This document shows, piece by piece, positions 18,121 to 25,962 of a DNA stretch of 64,000 bases; position 1 is the first letter of the stretch, and every line of letters begins with the position of its first letter. The notes under the pieces are model-generated. The model had not been told where the DNA came from. It worked only from the letters and a program-made list of their open reading frames with translations, and made no database searches. Location of the stretch: contig NZ_LT964854.1 of assembly GCF_900240305.1 (NCBI RefSeq), positions 2,170,001 to 2,234,000 on the forward strand. Direction: 5' to 3'. The position numbers and the translations under genes were made by a program. This stretch comes from Ottowia massiliensis. GTDB lineage: Bacteria > Pseudomonadota > Gammaproteobacteria > Burkholderiales > Burkholderiaceae_C.

Positions 18121-18208
18121 AAAAATAAGAGCAAATTCAGGCACCCTGAAAACGGCTTATCCGCCCAGCTGACGGGGACATCATGCTATGAATCAAGGAG
18201 CAAGAATC
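18121..18208 (+). repeat. RptA repeat, diverged copy
   Basis: AAGAGCAAATTCAGGC start, ACATCATGCTATGAATCAAG and GGAGCAAGAA end; the middle has diverged (GACGGGGACATC in place of CTAGGACATC). The fimV-truA gap (18003-18719) holds this copy, a terminator and a MITE-T copy; I see no gene in it. Confidence 0.75.
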
Positions 18209-18434
18209 TGCTCCGAAATGCCAAGCCATGCGCCTTGATGACGCGGCAGCTTCTGCCCGCCGGACAGATTCAAGGCATCCCAACGCAAGGCACGCATCCG
18301 CGCGGCAAAAGGCGGCTCATGCAGCATCGCGCTCCAGCCTGCCTTGCGGCGGCAAACATGAGGGTGCCGGTCATCCCTGCGCCAACGGCCCGCGCGGCCA
18401 GACAAGGGCGGACCAACCGGCGAGCCTGGCCTCA

Positions 18435-18597
18435 GAACCTGTTTGCAACCTGCACGTGGGTGCAAAAAGCGCGGCGCCGGGCGCCCGTGGGCCTTGCGAA
18501 GCCTCGCCAGGCCACAAGACCCGTCTGTGGTTTACGCCTTGCAGTCCATCCCGATACCCGAGCTTTCGCCCCTCACGGCCAGGTCATGAACAGGCGC
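18435..18597 (-). mobile_element. MITE-T copy with TCA target duplication
   Basis: 163 bp from GAACCTGTTTGCAACCTG to GGTCATGAACAGGCGC, flanked on both sides by TCA (18432-18434 and 18598-18600). Opposite orientation to the copy at 19550. Confidence 0.85.
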
Positions 18598-18719
18598 TCA
18601 GCGCCGCGCCATCTTCTGCGCGTGCAAAACCTCCTTTGCCCGCCTTCGCGCGCAGGTTTTGCAAGGTCCGCCCCTGACTGCCGCGCCTCGCATTTCCGCC
18701 TCCCGCACTTCCACACCCC

Positions 18720-19520
18720 ATGAGACTGGCCCTGGGCATTTCCTACCTTGGCGCGGCCTATCAGGGCTGGCAAAGCCAGCCTTCGGGCCAGACCGTGCAA
18801 GACCGGCTGGAAGCCGCCCTCGCCGCTTTTGCCACCACGCCCATCGCCACCTTGTGCGCGGGCCGCACGGATGCGGGCGTGCACGGCCTCATGCAGGTTG
18901 TGCATTTCGACACGCCCTTGCGGCGCGAACTCTTTTCGTGGGTGCGCGGCGTCAATCGCTTTCTGCCGCCTGACATCGCCGTGCAATGGGCGCGCGAAGT
19001 GCCCGAAACCTTCCACGCCCGTGCCAGCGCCTTGGCGCGCCGCTACGCCTACATCCTGTTGGAATCGCCCGTGCGCCCCAGCCTGGAAGCGGGCCGTGCG
19101 GGCTGGAGCTTTCGCCCGCTGGATGGCGCGGCCATGCAGCAAGCGGCCAGCCATCTGCTGGGCGAGCACGATTTCACTTCCTTTCGCGCCGCCGCCTGCC
19201 AGGCGCTCAGCCCCGTCAAAACGCTCACCCGCGCCAGCGTGGCCCGCTGCGGCCCCTACTGGCGCTTTGACTTCGAGGCCAACGCCTTTTTGCACCACAT
19301 GATTCGCAACATCATGGGCTGCCTGGTCGCCATCGGCCAGGGCCAGCGCCCGCCGCAGTGGATGCAGCAAGTCATCGCCGCCCGCAGCCGCGACGCCGCC
19401 GCGCCCACCTTCGCGCCAGACGGCCTTTACTTTCTCGGCCCACGATACGCCCCCGAATGGCAATTGCCGGAAAAAACGGCGGCCTTTGAATGGCTGCCTC
19501 AACCATTTTCACGCTACTGA
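18720..19520 (+). CDS. truA: tRNA pseudouridine(38-40) synthase TruA
   Basis: 266 aa. It converts U38-U40 in the anticodon stem-loop of many tRNAs to pseudouridine. N-terminal RLALGISYLGAAYQGWQSQ; the catalytic Asp in CAGRTDAGVHGLMQVVHFDT (about residue 51); ALARRYAYILLESPVRPS; and EHDFTSFRAAACQALSPVKT. C-terminal HHMIRNIMGCLVAIGQGQRP matches the family. The ATG at 18720 gives the usual N-terminus. The fimV-truA-trpF order is standard for Burkholderiales, but here a PLD-like gene follows instead of trpF directly. Confidence 0.95.
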   Translation: MRLALGISYLGAAYQGWQSQPSGQTVQDRLEAALAAFATTPIATLCAGRTDAGVHGLMQVVHFDTPLRRELFSWVRGVNRFLPPDIAVQWAREVPETFHARASALARRYAYILLESPVRPSLEAGRAGWSFRPLDGAAMQQAASHLLGEHDFTSFRAAACQALSPVKTLTRASVARCGPYWRFDFEANAFLHHMIRNIMGCLVAIGQGQRPPQWMQQVIAARSRDAAAPTFAPDGLYFLGPRYAPEWQLPEKTAAFEWLPQPFSRY

Positions 19521-19533
19521 CAAGGAGAAAATC

Positions 19534-19548
19534 ATGGCTAAATTCCTC
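19534..19548 (+). pseudogene. Original 5' end of the PLD-like gene, cut off by a MITE-T insertion
   Basis: AAGGAG at 19522 is well placed for ATG 19534, which reads ATG GCT AAA TTC CTC (MAKFL) and then enters the repeat and stops at a TGA five codons later. Removing the element plus one TCA duplicate rejoins this frame exactly to AAT ACC AGC GGA (NTSG) at 19713, giving MAKFLNTSG as the ancestral N-terminus. Confidence 0.85.
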
Positions 19549-19549
19549 A

Positions 19550-19710
19550 GAACCTGTTCATGATCTGGCCGTGAGGGGCGAAAGTGCGGATCGGGATAGG
19601 CTGCAAGGCGCAAACCGCAGGCGGGCCTTGCGGCCCGGCGAGGATTTGCAACGCCGCAGAGCACCCGATTCCGCGCTTTTCGCACCCACGGACAGATTGT
19701 GAACAGGTTC
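19550..19710 (+). mobile_element. MITE-T copy inserted in a coding sequence (reference copy)
   Basis: 161 bp with terminal inverted repeats GAACCTGTTCA / TGAACAGGTTC that extend with a few mismatches to about 34 bp (GATCTGGCCGTG versus AATCTGTCCGTG on the other arm). Flanking TCA at 19547-19549 and 19711-19713 is a 3-bp target duplication. Contains no transposase; its plus-strand frame from GTG 19584 is open to the end and joins the downstream gene in frame. Confidence 0.9.
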
Positions 19711-20417
19711 TCAATACCAGCGGAATTAATTACCACCTTGAGGAAATCATCAAGGGCGCGCGGGATCGCCTCATCATCATCAGCCCCTATCTGAAACTCA
19801 ATGACCGGATTCGCGAACTGCTGGAAGACAAAGACAGGCTCAAAATCGACGTCCGCATCATCTACGGCAAAGCCGATTTGCACCCCGAAGAAGTCAAATG
19901 GCTGCGCAATCTCAAATACGTGCGCACCAGCTATTGCAATAATCTCCATGCCAAGTGCTACCTGAGCGAAAACGCCTGCATCATCGGCAGCCTCAATTTG
20001 TACAGCTTCAGCCAGATTAACAACAATGAAATGGGCATATTCATTGAGCGGCAGAATGATCACCAGCTTTATCAGGATGCCTATGAAGAAGCCCAGCGCC
20101 TGATTCGCATCAGCGAAGAAGTGCGCATTTCCCTTGAAGTCGTGGAAAAAGACGCACACCCCGCGCACAAGGCCGCTGCCCATCATGAAGACGATGAAAA
20201 AGCCGAAAACGCCAGCGGCCTGCTGACCACCTCCAAGCTGGCCCAGAAACACAAAATGAAAACAGAACCCATGCTCGAAAAACTGACCGCTGCGGGCTAT
20301 CTGGAATGGCGCGACGACAAACACTTTTTGACCGAAAAAGGCAAAAAAGCAGGCGGGCAATTCAAAACGGGCCGCTTTGGCGCCTATTTTCTGTGGCCGG
20401 AAGATCTCGTGCTTTGA
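19584..20417 (+). CDS. PLD-like (HKD-motif) protein with repeat-derived N-terminus
   Basis: The current frame is 277 aa: about 43 residues encoded by the MITE-T element (MRIGIGCKAQTAGGP onward, GTG start, AGGGGC upstream) and then the original protein from NTSGINYHLEEIIKGARD. The body has ISPYLKLNDRIRELLED and one HKD-type motif, HAKCYLSE with GSLN (H-x-K-x4-E instead of D), as in PLD-superfamily nucleases that work as dimers. The last ~70 residues read as a winged-helix-like domain (LLTTSKLAQKHKMKTEPMLE, then LEWRDDKHFLTEKGKKAG). It may bind or cut nucleic acid; the substrate is unknown. It sits between truA and trpF where the family block normally has no gene, and has lower GC than its neighbours, so it is probably acquired. 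Whether it is still translated is the open question. Confidence 0.75.
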   Translation: MRIGIGCKAQTAGGPCGPARICNAAEHPIPRFSHPRTDCEQVLNTSGINYHLEEIIKGARDRLIIISPYLKLNDRIRELLEDKDRLKIDVRIIYGKADLHPEEVKWLRNLKYVRTSYCNNLHAKCYLSENACIIGSLNLYSFSQINNNEMGIFIERQNDHQLYQDAYEEAQRLIRISEEVRISLEVVEKDAHPAHKAAAHHEDDEKAENASGLLTTSKLAQKHKMKTEPMLEKLTAAGYLEWRDDKHFLTEKGKKAGGQFKTGRFGAYFLWPEDLVL

Positions 20418-20505
20418 AAACCTGCACAAAGTTCGTCTGTGGGCGCAAAAAGCGCGGCTCCGGGTGCGGCGTGCGGCGAACCCTCGCCGGGCGGAGCAAG
20501 GCGTA
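20418..20505 (-). mobile_element. MITE-T, partial copy at a stop codon
   Basis: AAACCTGCACAAAGTTCGTC, then GTGGGCGCAAAAAGCGCGGC and GCCGGG-rich sequence, directly after the TGA (20415-20417) of the PLD-like gene. Roughly the right half of the element is missing. Confidence 0.7.
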
Positions 20506-20518
20506 GGAATAGGCAGAT

Positions 20519-20607
20519 TTTCGCTCCTCTATTCATAGCAATAGGTCCTAGCAGAAAGGGCGCGAAGCGGGGTTTCGCCCTCTCAAATTCGCTCCTGTTT
20601 TTAATGC
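20519..20607 (-). repeat. RptA repeat
   Basis: Minus orientation: TTTCGCTCCTCTATTCATAG, AATAGGTCCTAGCAG, GCGCGAAGCGG, AAATTCGCTCCTGTTTTTAA. Begins 13 bp after the MITE-T fragment. The remaining 20608-20862 up to trpF holds nothing I recognise. Confidence 0.85.
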
Positions 20608-20862
20608 GCTCTGGCTGGTGGCACGAGGCCAGTCCCTGCGAGGCGGGCGCTGCCTCGCGCTGGCAGCTTCGTTTGAAACCGCAGGAAAATACCCGCGCAT
20701 CACCGGTTTTTCTGAGCGGCATTGCAGCCGGGGCGCTTGCGATGCAGCGCAATCGAAAGCCGAATGCCCGCCATTGTGATTTGGCCTGGGAGCGATTTTT
20801 TTCATTCCGGGCTGCTTAATCGCTGCCAAACCGGAAAGAACCATGAAACCCGCCCTGAAAAC

Positions 20863-21579
20863 ATGAAACCACGCACCCGAATCAAAATCTGCGGCCTCAC
20901 GCGCGAGCAAGATGTGGACGCCGCCGTGGCCGCTGGCGCGGATGCCATCGGCTTTGTGCTCTACCCCAAAAGCCCGCGCCACGTCACGCCTGCGCGGGCG
21001 GCGGCGCTGGCGCGGCGGCTGCCGCCATTGGTCACGCCCGTGCTGCTGTTCGTGAATGAAACCGCCGCCAGCGCGCAGGCCGCCAGCGCGCTCGTGCCCG
21101 GCGCCACGCTGCAATTTCATGGCGATGAAACGCCCGCCGAATGCGCCGCCATTGCCCAGGCGTGCGGGCGGCCTTACTGGCGCGCCGCGCGCATTCCCAA
21201 TGACATTGCCGGCGATATTGCGGCGGGCGGCGCGGACGGGGCGGCTGGTTTTGACTTATTAAAATTTGCCGCCGATTACGCATCGGCCCAAGCCCTTCTT
21301 CTTGATGCGCACGTCGCCGGTTATGGCGGCGGCGGAAAGTCATTCAATTGGTCACGCCTGCCAACAAACGTTGCCGCTCACCTCGTCTTGAGTGGTGGAT
21401 TGACGCCTGCAAACGTGGGCGATGGCATCGCTGAACTGCGTCAGCGCGGGCTGTCTCTGGCCGTCGATGTGTCTTCCGGCGTGGAAGCCACGGGGCCAGC
21501 AGGGCAGCCCCTCAAGGGCATCAAAAGCGCAGAAAAAATGGCCGCCTTCGTGGCTGCCGTGCGCCAGGCCGATGCCTGA
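20863..21579 (+). CDS. trpF: Phosphoribosylanthranilate isomerase
   Basis: 238 aa (beta/alpha)8 enzyme of tryptophan synthesis that isomerises PRA to CdRP. N-terminal RIKICGLTREQDVDAAVAAG with the catalytic Cys; ADAIGFVLYPKSPRHV; FVNETAASAQAA; LQFHGDE; catalytic Asp in LLDAHVAGYGGGGKSFNW; and phosphate-binding LSGGLTPANVGDGI and VDVSSGVEATGP. The frame is open 47 codons upstream, but ATG 20863 (MKPRTRIKICG) gives the family start. It leads trpB by 156 bp. In that gap AAAACATTTTCC occurs twice in tandem, of unknown meaning. Confidence 0.95.
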   Translation: MKPRTRIKICGLTREQDVDAAVAAGADAIGFVLYPKSPRHVTPARAAALARRLPPLVTPVLLFVNETAASAQAASALVPGATLQFHGDETPAECAAIAQACGRPYWRAARIPNDIAGDIAAGGADGAAGFDLLKFAADYASAQALLLDAHVAGYGGGGKSFNWSRLPTNVAAHLVLSGGLTPANVGDGIAELRQRGLSLAVDVSSGVEATGPAGQPLKGIKSAEKMAAFVAAVRQADA

Positions 21580-21735
21580 TGCACCTTGGCCGACACGCCC
21601 CGCGCCTGACCCAACCCGGCAGCCAGATAAAACCCGTCTGGCCTTTTCATTCCCGGCCCTGCCTGCGCGCCAAACCGCTGCGCCCATGAATTGGGCAGGC
21701 TCTGAAAACATTTTCCAGAAAACATTTTCCCTGCC

Positions 21736-23013
21736 ATGATTTCAAATTCACAACCTGATGCCAACGGCCATTTCGGCCCCTATGGCGGCTGCTTTATCAG
21801 CGAAACGCTGACTTATGCCATCAACGAGCTGAAAAGCGCCTACGCCAAATACCAGAATGACCCGGATTTTCTGGCCGAATTCCAAAACGAACTGGCGCAT
21901 TATGTGGGCCGGCCTTCTCCCGTTTATCACGCGGCGCGCACCAGCCGCGAACTGGGCGGCGCGCAGATTTACTTGAAGCGCGAAGATTTGAATCACACCG
22001 GCGCGCACAAAATCAACAACGTCATCGGCCAGGCCATGCTGGCGCGGCGCATGGGCAAGCCGCGCATCATTGCCGAAACCGGCGCAGGCCAGCACGGCGT
22101 GGCCACCGCCACCATCTGCGCGCGCTACGGCCTGCAATGCGTGGTGTACATGGGCGCGGAAGACGTCAAGCGCCAGTCGCCCAACGTTTACCGCATGAAA
22201 CTGCTGGGCGCGACCGTCACGCCCGTGGAAAGCGGCAGCAAAACCCTGAAAGACGCGCTCAACGAAGCCATGCGCGACTGGGTGGCGAATGTGGACAACA
22301 CCTTCTACATCATCGGCACCGTGGCCGGGCCGCACCCTTATCCCATGATGGTGCGCGATTTTCAAAGCGTGATTGGCAAAGAATGCCTGACGCAAATGCC
22401 CAAAATGCTGGGCGCTGAAAAACAGCCCGACGCCGTCATTGCCTGCGTGGGCGGCGGCAGCAACGCAATGGGCATATTCCACCCCTATATACCTTTTGAA
22501 AAAACCCGGTTAATCGGCGTGGAAGCCGCCGGACGCGGGCTGGACAGCGGCCAGCACGCCGCCAGCCTGGAGCGCGGCAGCCCCGGCGTGCTGCACGGCA
22601 ACCGCACCTACGTGCTGCAAAATGACGACGGGCAGATTATTGAAACCCACAGCATCAGCGCCGGGCTGGATTATCCCGGCGTCGGCCCCGAACACGCTTG
22701 GCTGAAAGACACGGGCCGCGCCGAATATGTGGGCATTACGGATGCCGAAGCGCTGGCCGCTTTTCACCACCTGTGCCGCACGGAAGGCATTATTCCCGCG
22801 CTGGAATCCAGCCATGCCTTTGCCCACGCCATGAAAATCGCGCCCGCCATGCGGCCCGACCAATCCATTCTGGTTTGCCTCTCGGGCCGTGGCGACAAAG
22901 ACATAGGCACCGTGGCCGATCTCGACGGCGTTGATTTCTACGACCGCCCCTCCATGCGCGGGCATGTGGTGAAAGGGGCGGGCAACGGGACCCAAGGGCC
23001 GCAAGGCCAATAA
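21736..23013 (+). CDS. trpB: Tryptophan synthase beta subunit
   Basis: 425 aa. Condenses indole with serine using pyridoxal phosphate. Begins with FGPYGGCFISETLTYAINEL; PLP Lys in HTGAHKINNVIGQA (about residue 91); ETGAGQHGVATATICARYGL; phosphate-binding CVGGGSNAMGIFHPY; and SAGLDYPGVGPEHAWLKD. A complete type-1 TrpB. Normally directly translationally coupled to trpA, but here a 958-codon restriction-modification gene follows after 4 bp. Confidence 0.97.
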   Translation: MISNSQPDANGHFGPYGGCFISETLTYAINELKSAYAKYQNDPDFLAEFQNELAHYVGRPSPVYHAARTSRELGGAQIYLKREDLNHTGAHKINNVIGQAMLARRMGKPRIIAETGAGQHGVATATICARYGLQCVVYMGAEDVKRQSPNVYRMKLLGATVTPVESGSKTLKDALNEAMRDWVANVDNTFYIIGTVAGPHPYPMMVRDFQSVIGKECLTQMPKMLGAEKQPDAVIACVGGGSNAMGIFHPYIPFEKTRLIGVEAAGRGLDSGQHAASLERGSPGVLHGNRTYVLQNDDGQIIETHSISAGLDYPGVGPEHAWLKDTGRAEYVGITDAEALAAFHHLCRTEGIIPALESSHAFAHAMKIAPAMRPDQSILVCLSGRGDKDIGTVADLDGVDFYDRPSMRGHVVKGAGNGTQGPQGQ

Positions 23014-23017
23014 CACC

Positions 23018-25894
23018 ATGCCGGCTCCTTTATCCTGGAACGAAATCAAATCCCGCGTGCTGAATTTCAGCCGACGCTGGGCCGACGCTGCCAATGAAGA
23101 TTCGGAAGCCAAGCCTTTCTGGATTGAATTCTTCGACTGCTTTGGCATTACCAACAAGCGTGTTTTTACGTTTGAGTTGAATGTCAAAAAGCACGGCGGC
23201 GGCGCTGGCTTCGTTGATCTGTTCTGGCCCGGCATGCTGCTGGTGGAACAGAAATCGCGCGGCAAAGACCTGGACAAAGCCTATGTCCAGGCCAAGGGCT
23301 ATCTGGATGGCATTTCAGAGCGGGATTTGCCCCAGATCATCATCGTCAGCGACTTTGCCCGCTTTCGTGTTTACGACCTGACGGATTGCCAGCCCGGCCG
23401 CTACACCGAATTTGGCCTGGCCGATTTGCACAAGCACGTGCGCCTGTTTGGCTTTATTGCGGGCTACAAGCCCCAGCGAATCGAGCCGCAAAACCCGGTC
23501 AATATCAAAGCGGCCGAACGCATGGGCGAGCTGCATGACGCGCTCAAAAGCGCGGGCTATGCGGGCCACCCGCTGGAAGTGCTGCTCGTGCGTCTGCTGT
23601 TTTGCCTGTTTGCCGACGACACGGCCATCTTCCAGCCCGCGCAGGCTTTCCGCGCCTTTATTGAAGAGCGCACTTCCGAAGACGGCAGCGATCTCGGCCC
23701 CCGCCTGGCGCAACTGTTTCAGGTGCTTGACACGCCCGAAGGCCAGCGCAGCAAAAACCTGGACGAGCAACTGGCCGCTTTTCCCTACGTCAATGGCCGC
23801 CTGTTCGCTGAAAGCCTGCCCATTGCCGACTTTGATGCAGACACCCGCGCGGCGCTGCTCAAGGCTTGCGCGCTGGACTGGTCAGCCATCAGCCCCGCCA
23901 TCTTCGGCAGCCTGTTTCAGTCCATCATGGACGAAAAGGCCCGCCGCCACCTGGGCGCGCACTACACATCGGAAGAAAACATCCTCAAGCTCATTCGACC
24001 GCTGTTTCTGGATGAATTGCGCGCCGAGTTTGAAAAAATCAAACGCCAGCGCAACAAGCTGTTTGAGTTTCATAAAAAGCTGCGCACGCTGAGCTTTTTC
24101 GACCCCGCCTGCGGCTGCGGCAACTTTCTTGTCATCAGCTACCGCGAATTGCGCCTGCTGGAGCTGGATGTGCTGCGCGCCGACGCCGCCTTGTCGGGCC
24201 ATGCCGGCCAGCAAAGCGTGGACGTGCACCAGCTCATCGGCGTCAATGTGGACCAGTTCTACGGCATCGAAATTGAAGAATTTCCCGCCCAGATCGCCCA
24301 GGTGGCCATGTGGCTGATGGACCACCAGATGAACCTGCGCGCCAGCGAGGAATTCGGCCTGTACTTCGCCCGCATTCCGCTGGTGACCAGCCCCCGCATC
24401 GTGCACGGCAACGCCCTCACGCTGAACTGGGATGACGTGCTGCCCGCCAGCCGGTGCAGCTACGTGCTGGGCAATCCGCCCTTTGTGGGTAAAAAAGAAC
24501 AAAGCGTCGCACAAAAAACAGACTTCGCTGCCGTCATGGGGAAAATAAAAGGTTTTGGCGTGCTTGATTTTGTGGCCGCATGGTATGTCAAGGCCACGCA
24601 ATATGCACAATCTGCAAGGCAATTGCAAAACGAATTGCAGCAGGGGTTTTCCAGCCAGTCACAAATGTGTTGCGCCTTTGTTTCCACCAACAGCATCACT
24701 CAGGGCGAACAAGTTGGGGTTCTATGGGGGTGGCTTTTGGCGCAAGGCGTGCATATTAATTTTGCACACCGCACATTCAAATGGAGCAACGAAGCCCGCG
24801 GTAAAGCCGCTGTGCATTGCGTCATTATCGGATTTGGGCTGCAAGACCGTGTCGGGAAAACCATCTATGAATATGCTGACATCAAGGGGCAGGCGCAAGC
24901 AGTTCCAGTAGCCAACATAAACCCGTATTTGGTCGATGCGCCCGATATTCTTATCGACTCTAGACGCACTGCTATTGGTGATGTGCCAGAAATCGTATAT
25001 GGTAGTTTTGCGTTGGACGATGGAAATTTCACGCTTGATGATCAAACCCGAACTGCCCTGATTAATGCCGATGATCGCATTGTTGAATATATTCGGCCTT
25101 TTCTTGGAGGTGAGGAATTACTGCACGGAACACGCCGATGGTGCCTTTGGCTACGCGCCGCAAATCCATCAAACTTACGGAAAATCCCTCTGATTTTGGA
25201 AAGAATTAACGCAGTGCGCGATTGGCGTAGTTCCCGCGATCGGGCGACAACACGCAAACTGGCAGCAACCCCAACATTATTTGCAGAAATCCGTCAGCCA
25301 TTCAGCGACTACATAGCAATTCCTACAGTCAGTTCAGAACGGCGCAATTTCATACCGATGGCACTGCTTTCTGCTGAGGTAATCGCTTCAAACCAGCTTT
25401 ATGTTGTTGCAGGTGCCACCCTTTTCCACTTCGGCATCCTCTCCAGCACGATGCACAACGCTTGGGTGCGCGCGGTTTGCGGGCGTTTGGAAAGCCGCTA
25501 TCGCTATTCCGCCGCCATCGTCTACAACAATTTCCCCTGGCCTTTTCCCAGCGCCAATACGGAAGAAAAAGAAAAAACACCCGCCGCCCAGACCCAGAAA
25601 GCGCAAGCCGCCATCGAAAGCGCAGCGCAGGCCGTGCTGGACGCCCGCGCCGCCCACCCGGGCAGCAGCCTGGCCGATTTGTATGACCCCTTGACCATGC
25701 CCGCTGACTTGCTCAAAGCCCATCAAAGGCTTGACGCGGCGGTGGACAAGGCCTACCAACTGGCGGGCGGCCCCAAAACCTATGCGGGCGATGCCGAGCG
25801 CGTGGCCTTTCTCTTTTCCCTCTACCAGCGGCAAACCGGCTTGCTGGCCGCTGCGCCAGCGCCTCGCCGCCGCCGTGGCGCGGCCTCATCCTGA
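23018..25894 (+). CDS. MmeI-like (Type IIL) restriction-modification fusion protein
   Basis: 958 aa in one chain. The N-terminal part has a PD-(D/E)xK-like nuclease pattern (FVDLFWPGMLLVEQKSRG, about residues 65-82), then a helical connector. The methyltransferase part carries motif I DPACGCGNFL (about 362), YGIEIEEFPAQIAQVAMWLM and motif IV NPPFVG (about 485), the gamma-type adenine methyltransferase order. The C-terminal ~400 residues should hold the target recognition domain. Layout and length fit the Type IIL enzymes, which modify one strand and cut at a distance. The stretch from about 24490 to 25400 is clearly more AT-rich than both flanks, suggesting exchange of the recognition module. 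Placed 4 bp after trpB and 68 bp before trpA, so likely read with the trp operon. All motifs are intact. Confidence 0.88.
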   Translation: MPAPLSWNEIKSRVLNFSRRWADAANEDSEAKPFWIEFFDCFGITNKRVFTFELNVKKHGGGAGFVDLFWPGMLLVEQKSRGKDLDKAYVQAKGYLDGISERDLPQIIIVSDFARFRVYDLTDCQPGRYTEFGLADLHKHVRLFGFIAGYKPQRIEPQNPVNIKAAERMGELHDALKSAGYAGHPLEVLLVRLLFCLFADDTAIFQPAQAFRAFIEERTSEDGSDLGPRLAQLFQVLDTPEGQRSKNLDEQLAAFPYVNGRLFAESLPIADFDADTRAALLKACALDWSAISPAIFGSLFQSIMDEKARRHLGAHYTSEENILKLIRPLFLDELRAEFEKIKRQRNKLFEFHKKLRTLSFFDPACGCGNFLVISYRELRLLELDVLRADAALSGHAGQQSVDVHQLIGVNVDQFYGIEIEEFPAQIAQVAMWLMDHQMNLRASEEFGLYFARIPLVTSPRIVHGNALTLNWDDVLPASRCSYVLGNPPFVGKKEQSVAQKTDFAAVMGKIKGFGVLDFVAAWYVKATQYAQSARQLQNELQQGFSSQSQMCCAFVSTNSITQGEQVGVLWGWLLAQGVHINFAHRTFKWSNEARGKAAVHCVIIGFGLQDRVGKTIYEYADIKGQAQAVPVANINPYLVDAPDILIDSRRTAIGDVPEIVYGSFALDDGNFTLDDQTRTALINADDRIVEYIRPFLGGEELLHGTRRWCLWLRAANPSNLRKIPLILERINAVRDWRSSRDRATTRKLAATPTLFAEIRQPFSDYIAIPTVSSERRNFIPMALLSAEVIASNQLYVVAGATLFHFGILSSTMHNAWVRAVCGRLESRYRYSAAIVYNNFPWPFPSANTEEKEKTPAAQTQKAQAAIESAAQAVLDARAAHPGSSLADLYDPLTMPADLLKAHQRLDAAVDKAYQLAGGPKTYAGDAERVAFLFSLYQRQTGLLAAAPAPRRRRGAASS

Positions 25895-25962
25895 GCGCGC
25901 CGCTTTCTTCTGCCCCATTTTTTGCGCCGCATTCATTCCTTTGCCTTCTTTTTTCCCAAGCC

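Noticed and set aside
20608..20862. A trp leader peptide or attenuator before trpF
   Set aside because: No Trp-rich short frame and no terminator/antiterminator pair were found.
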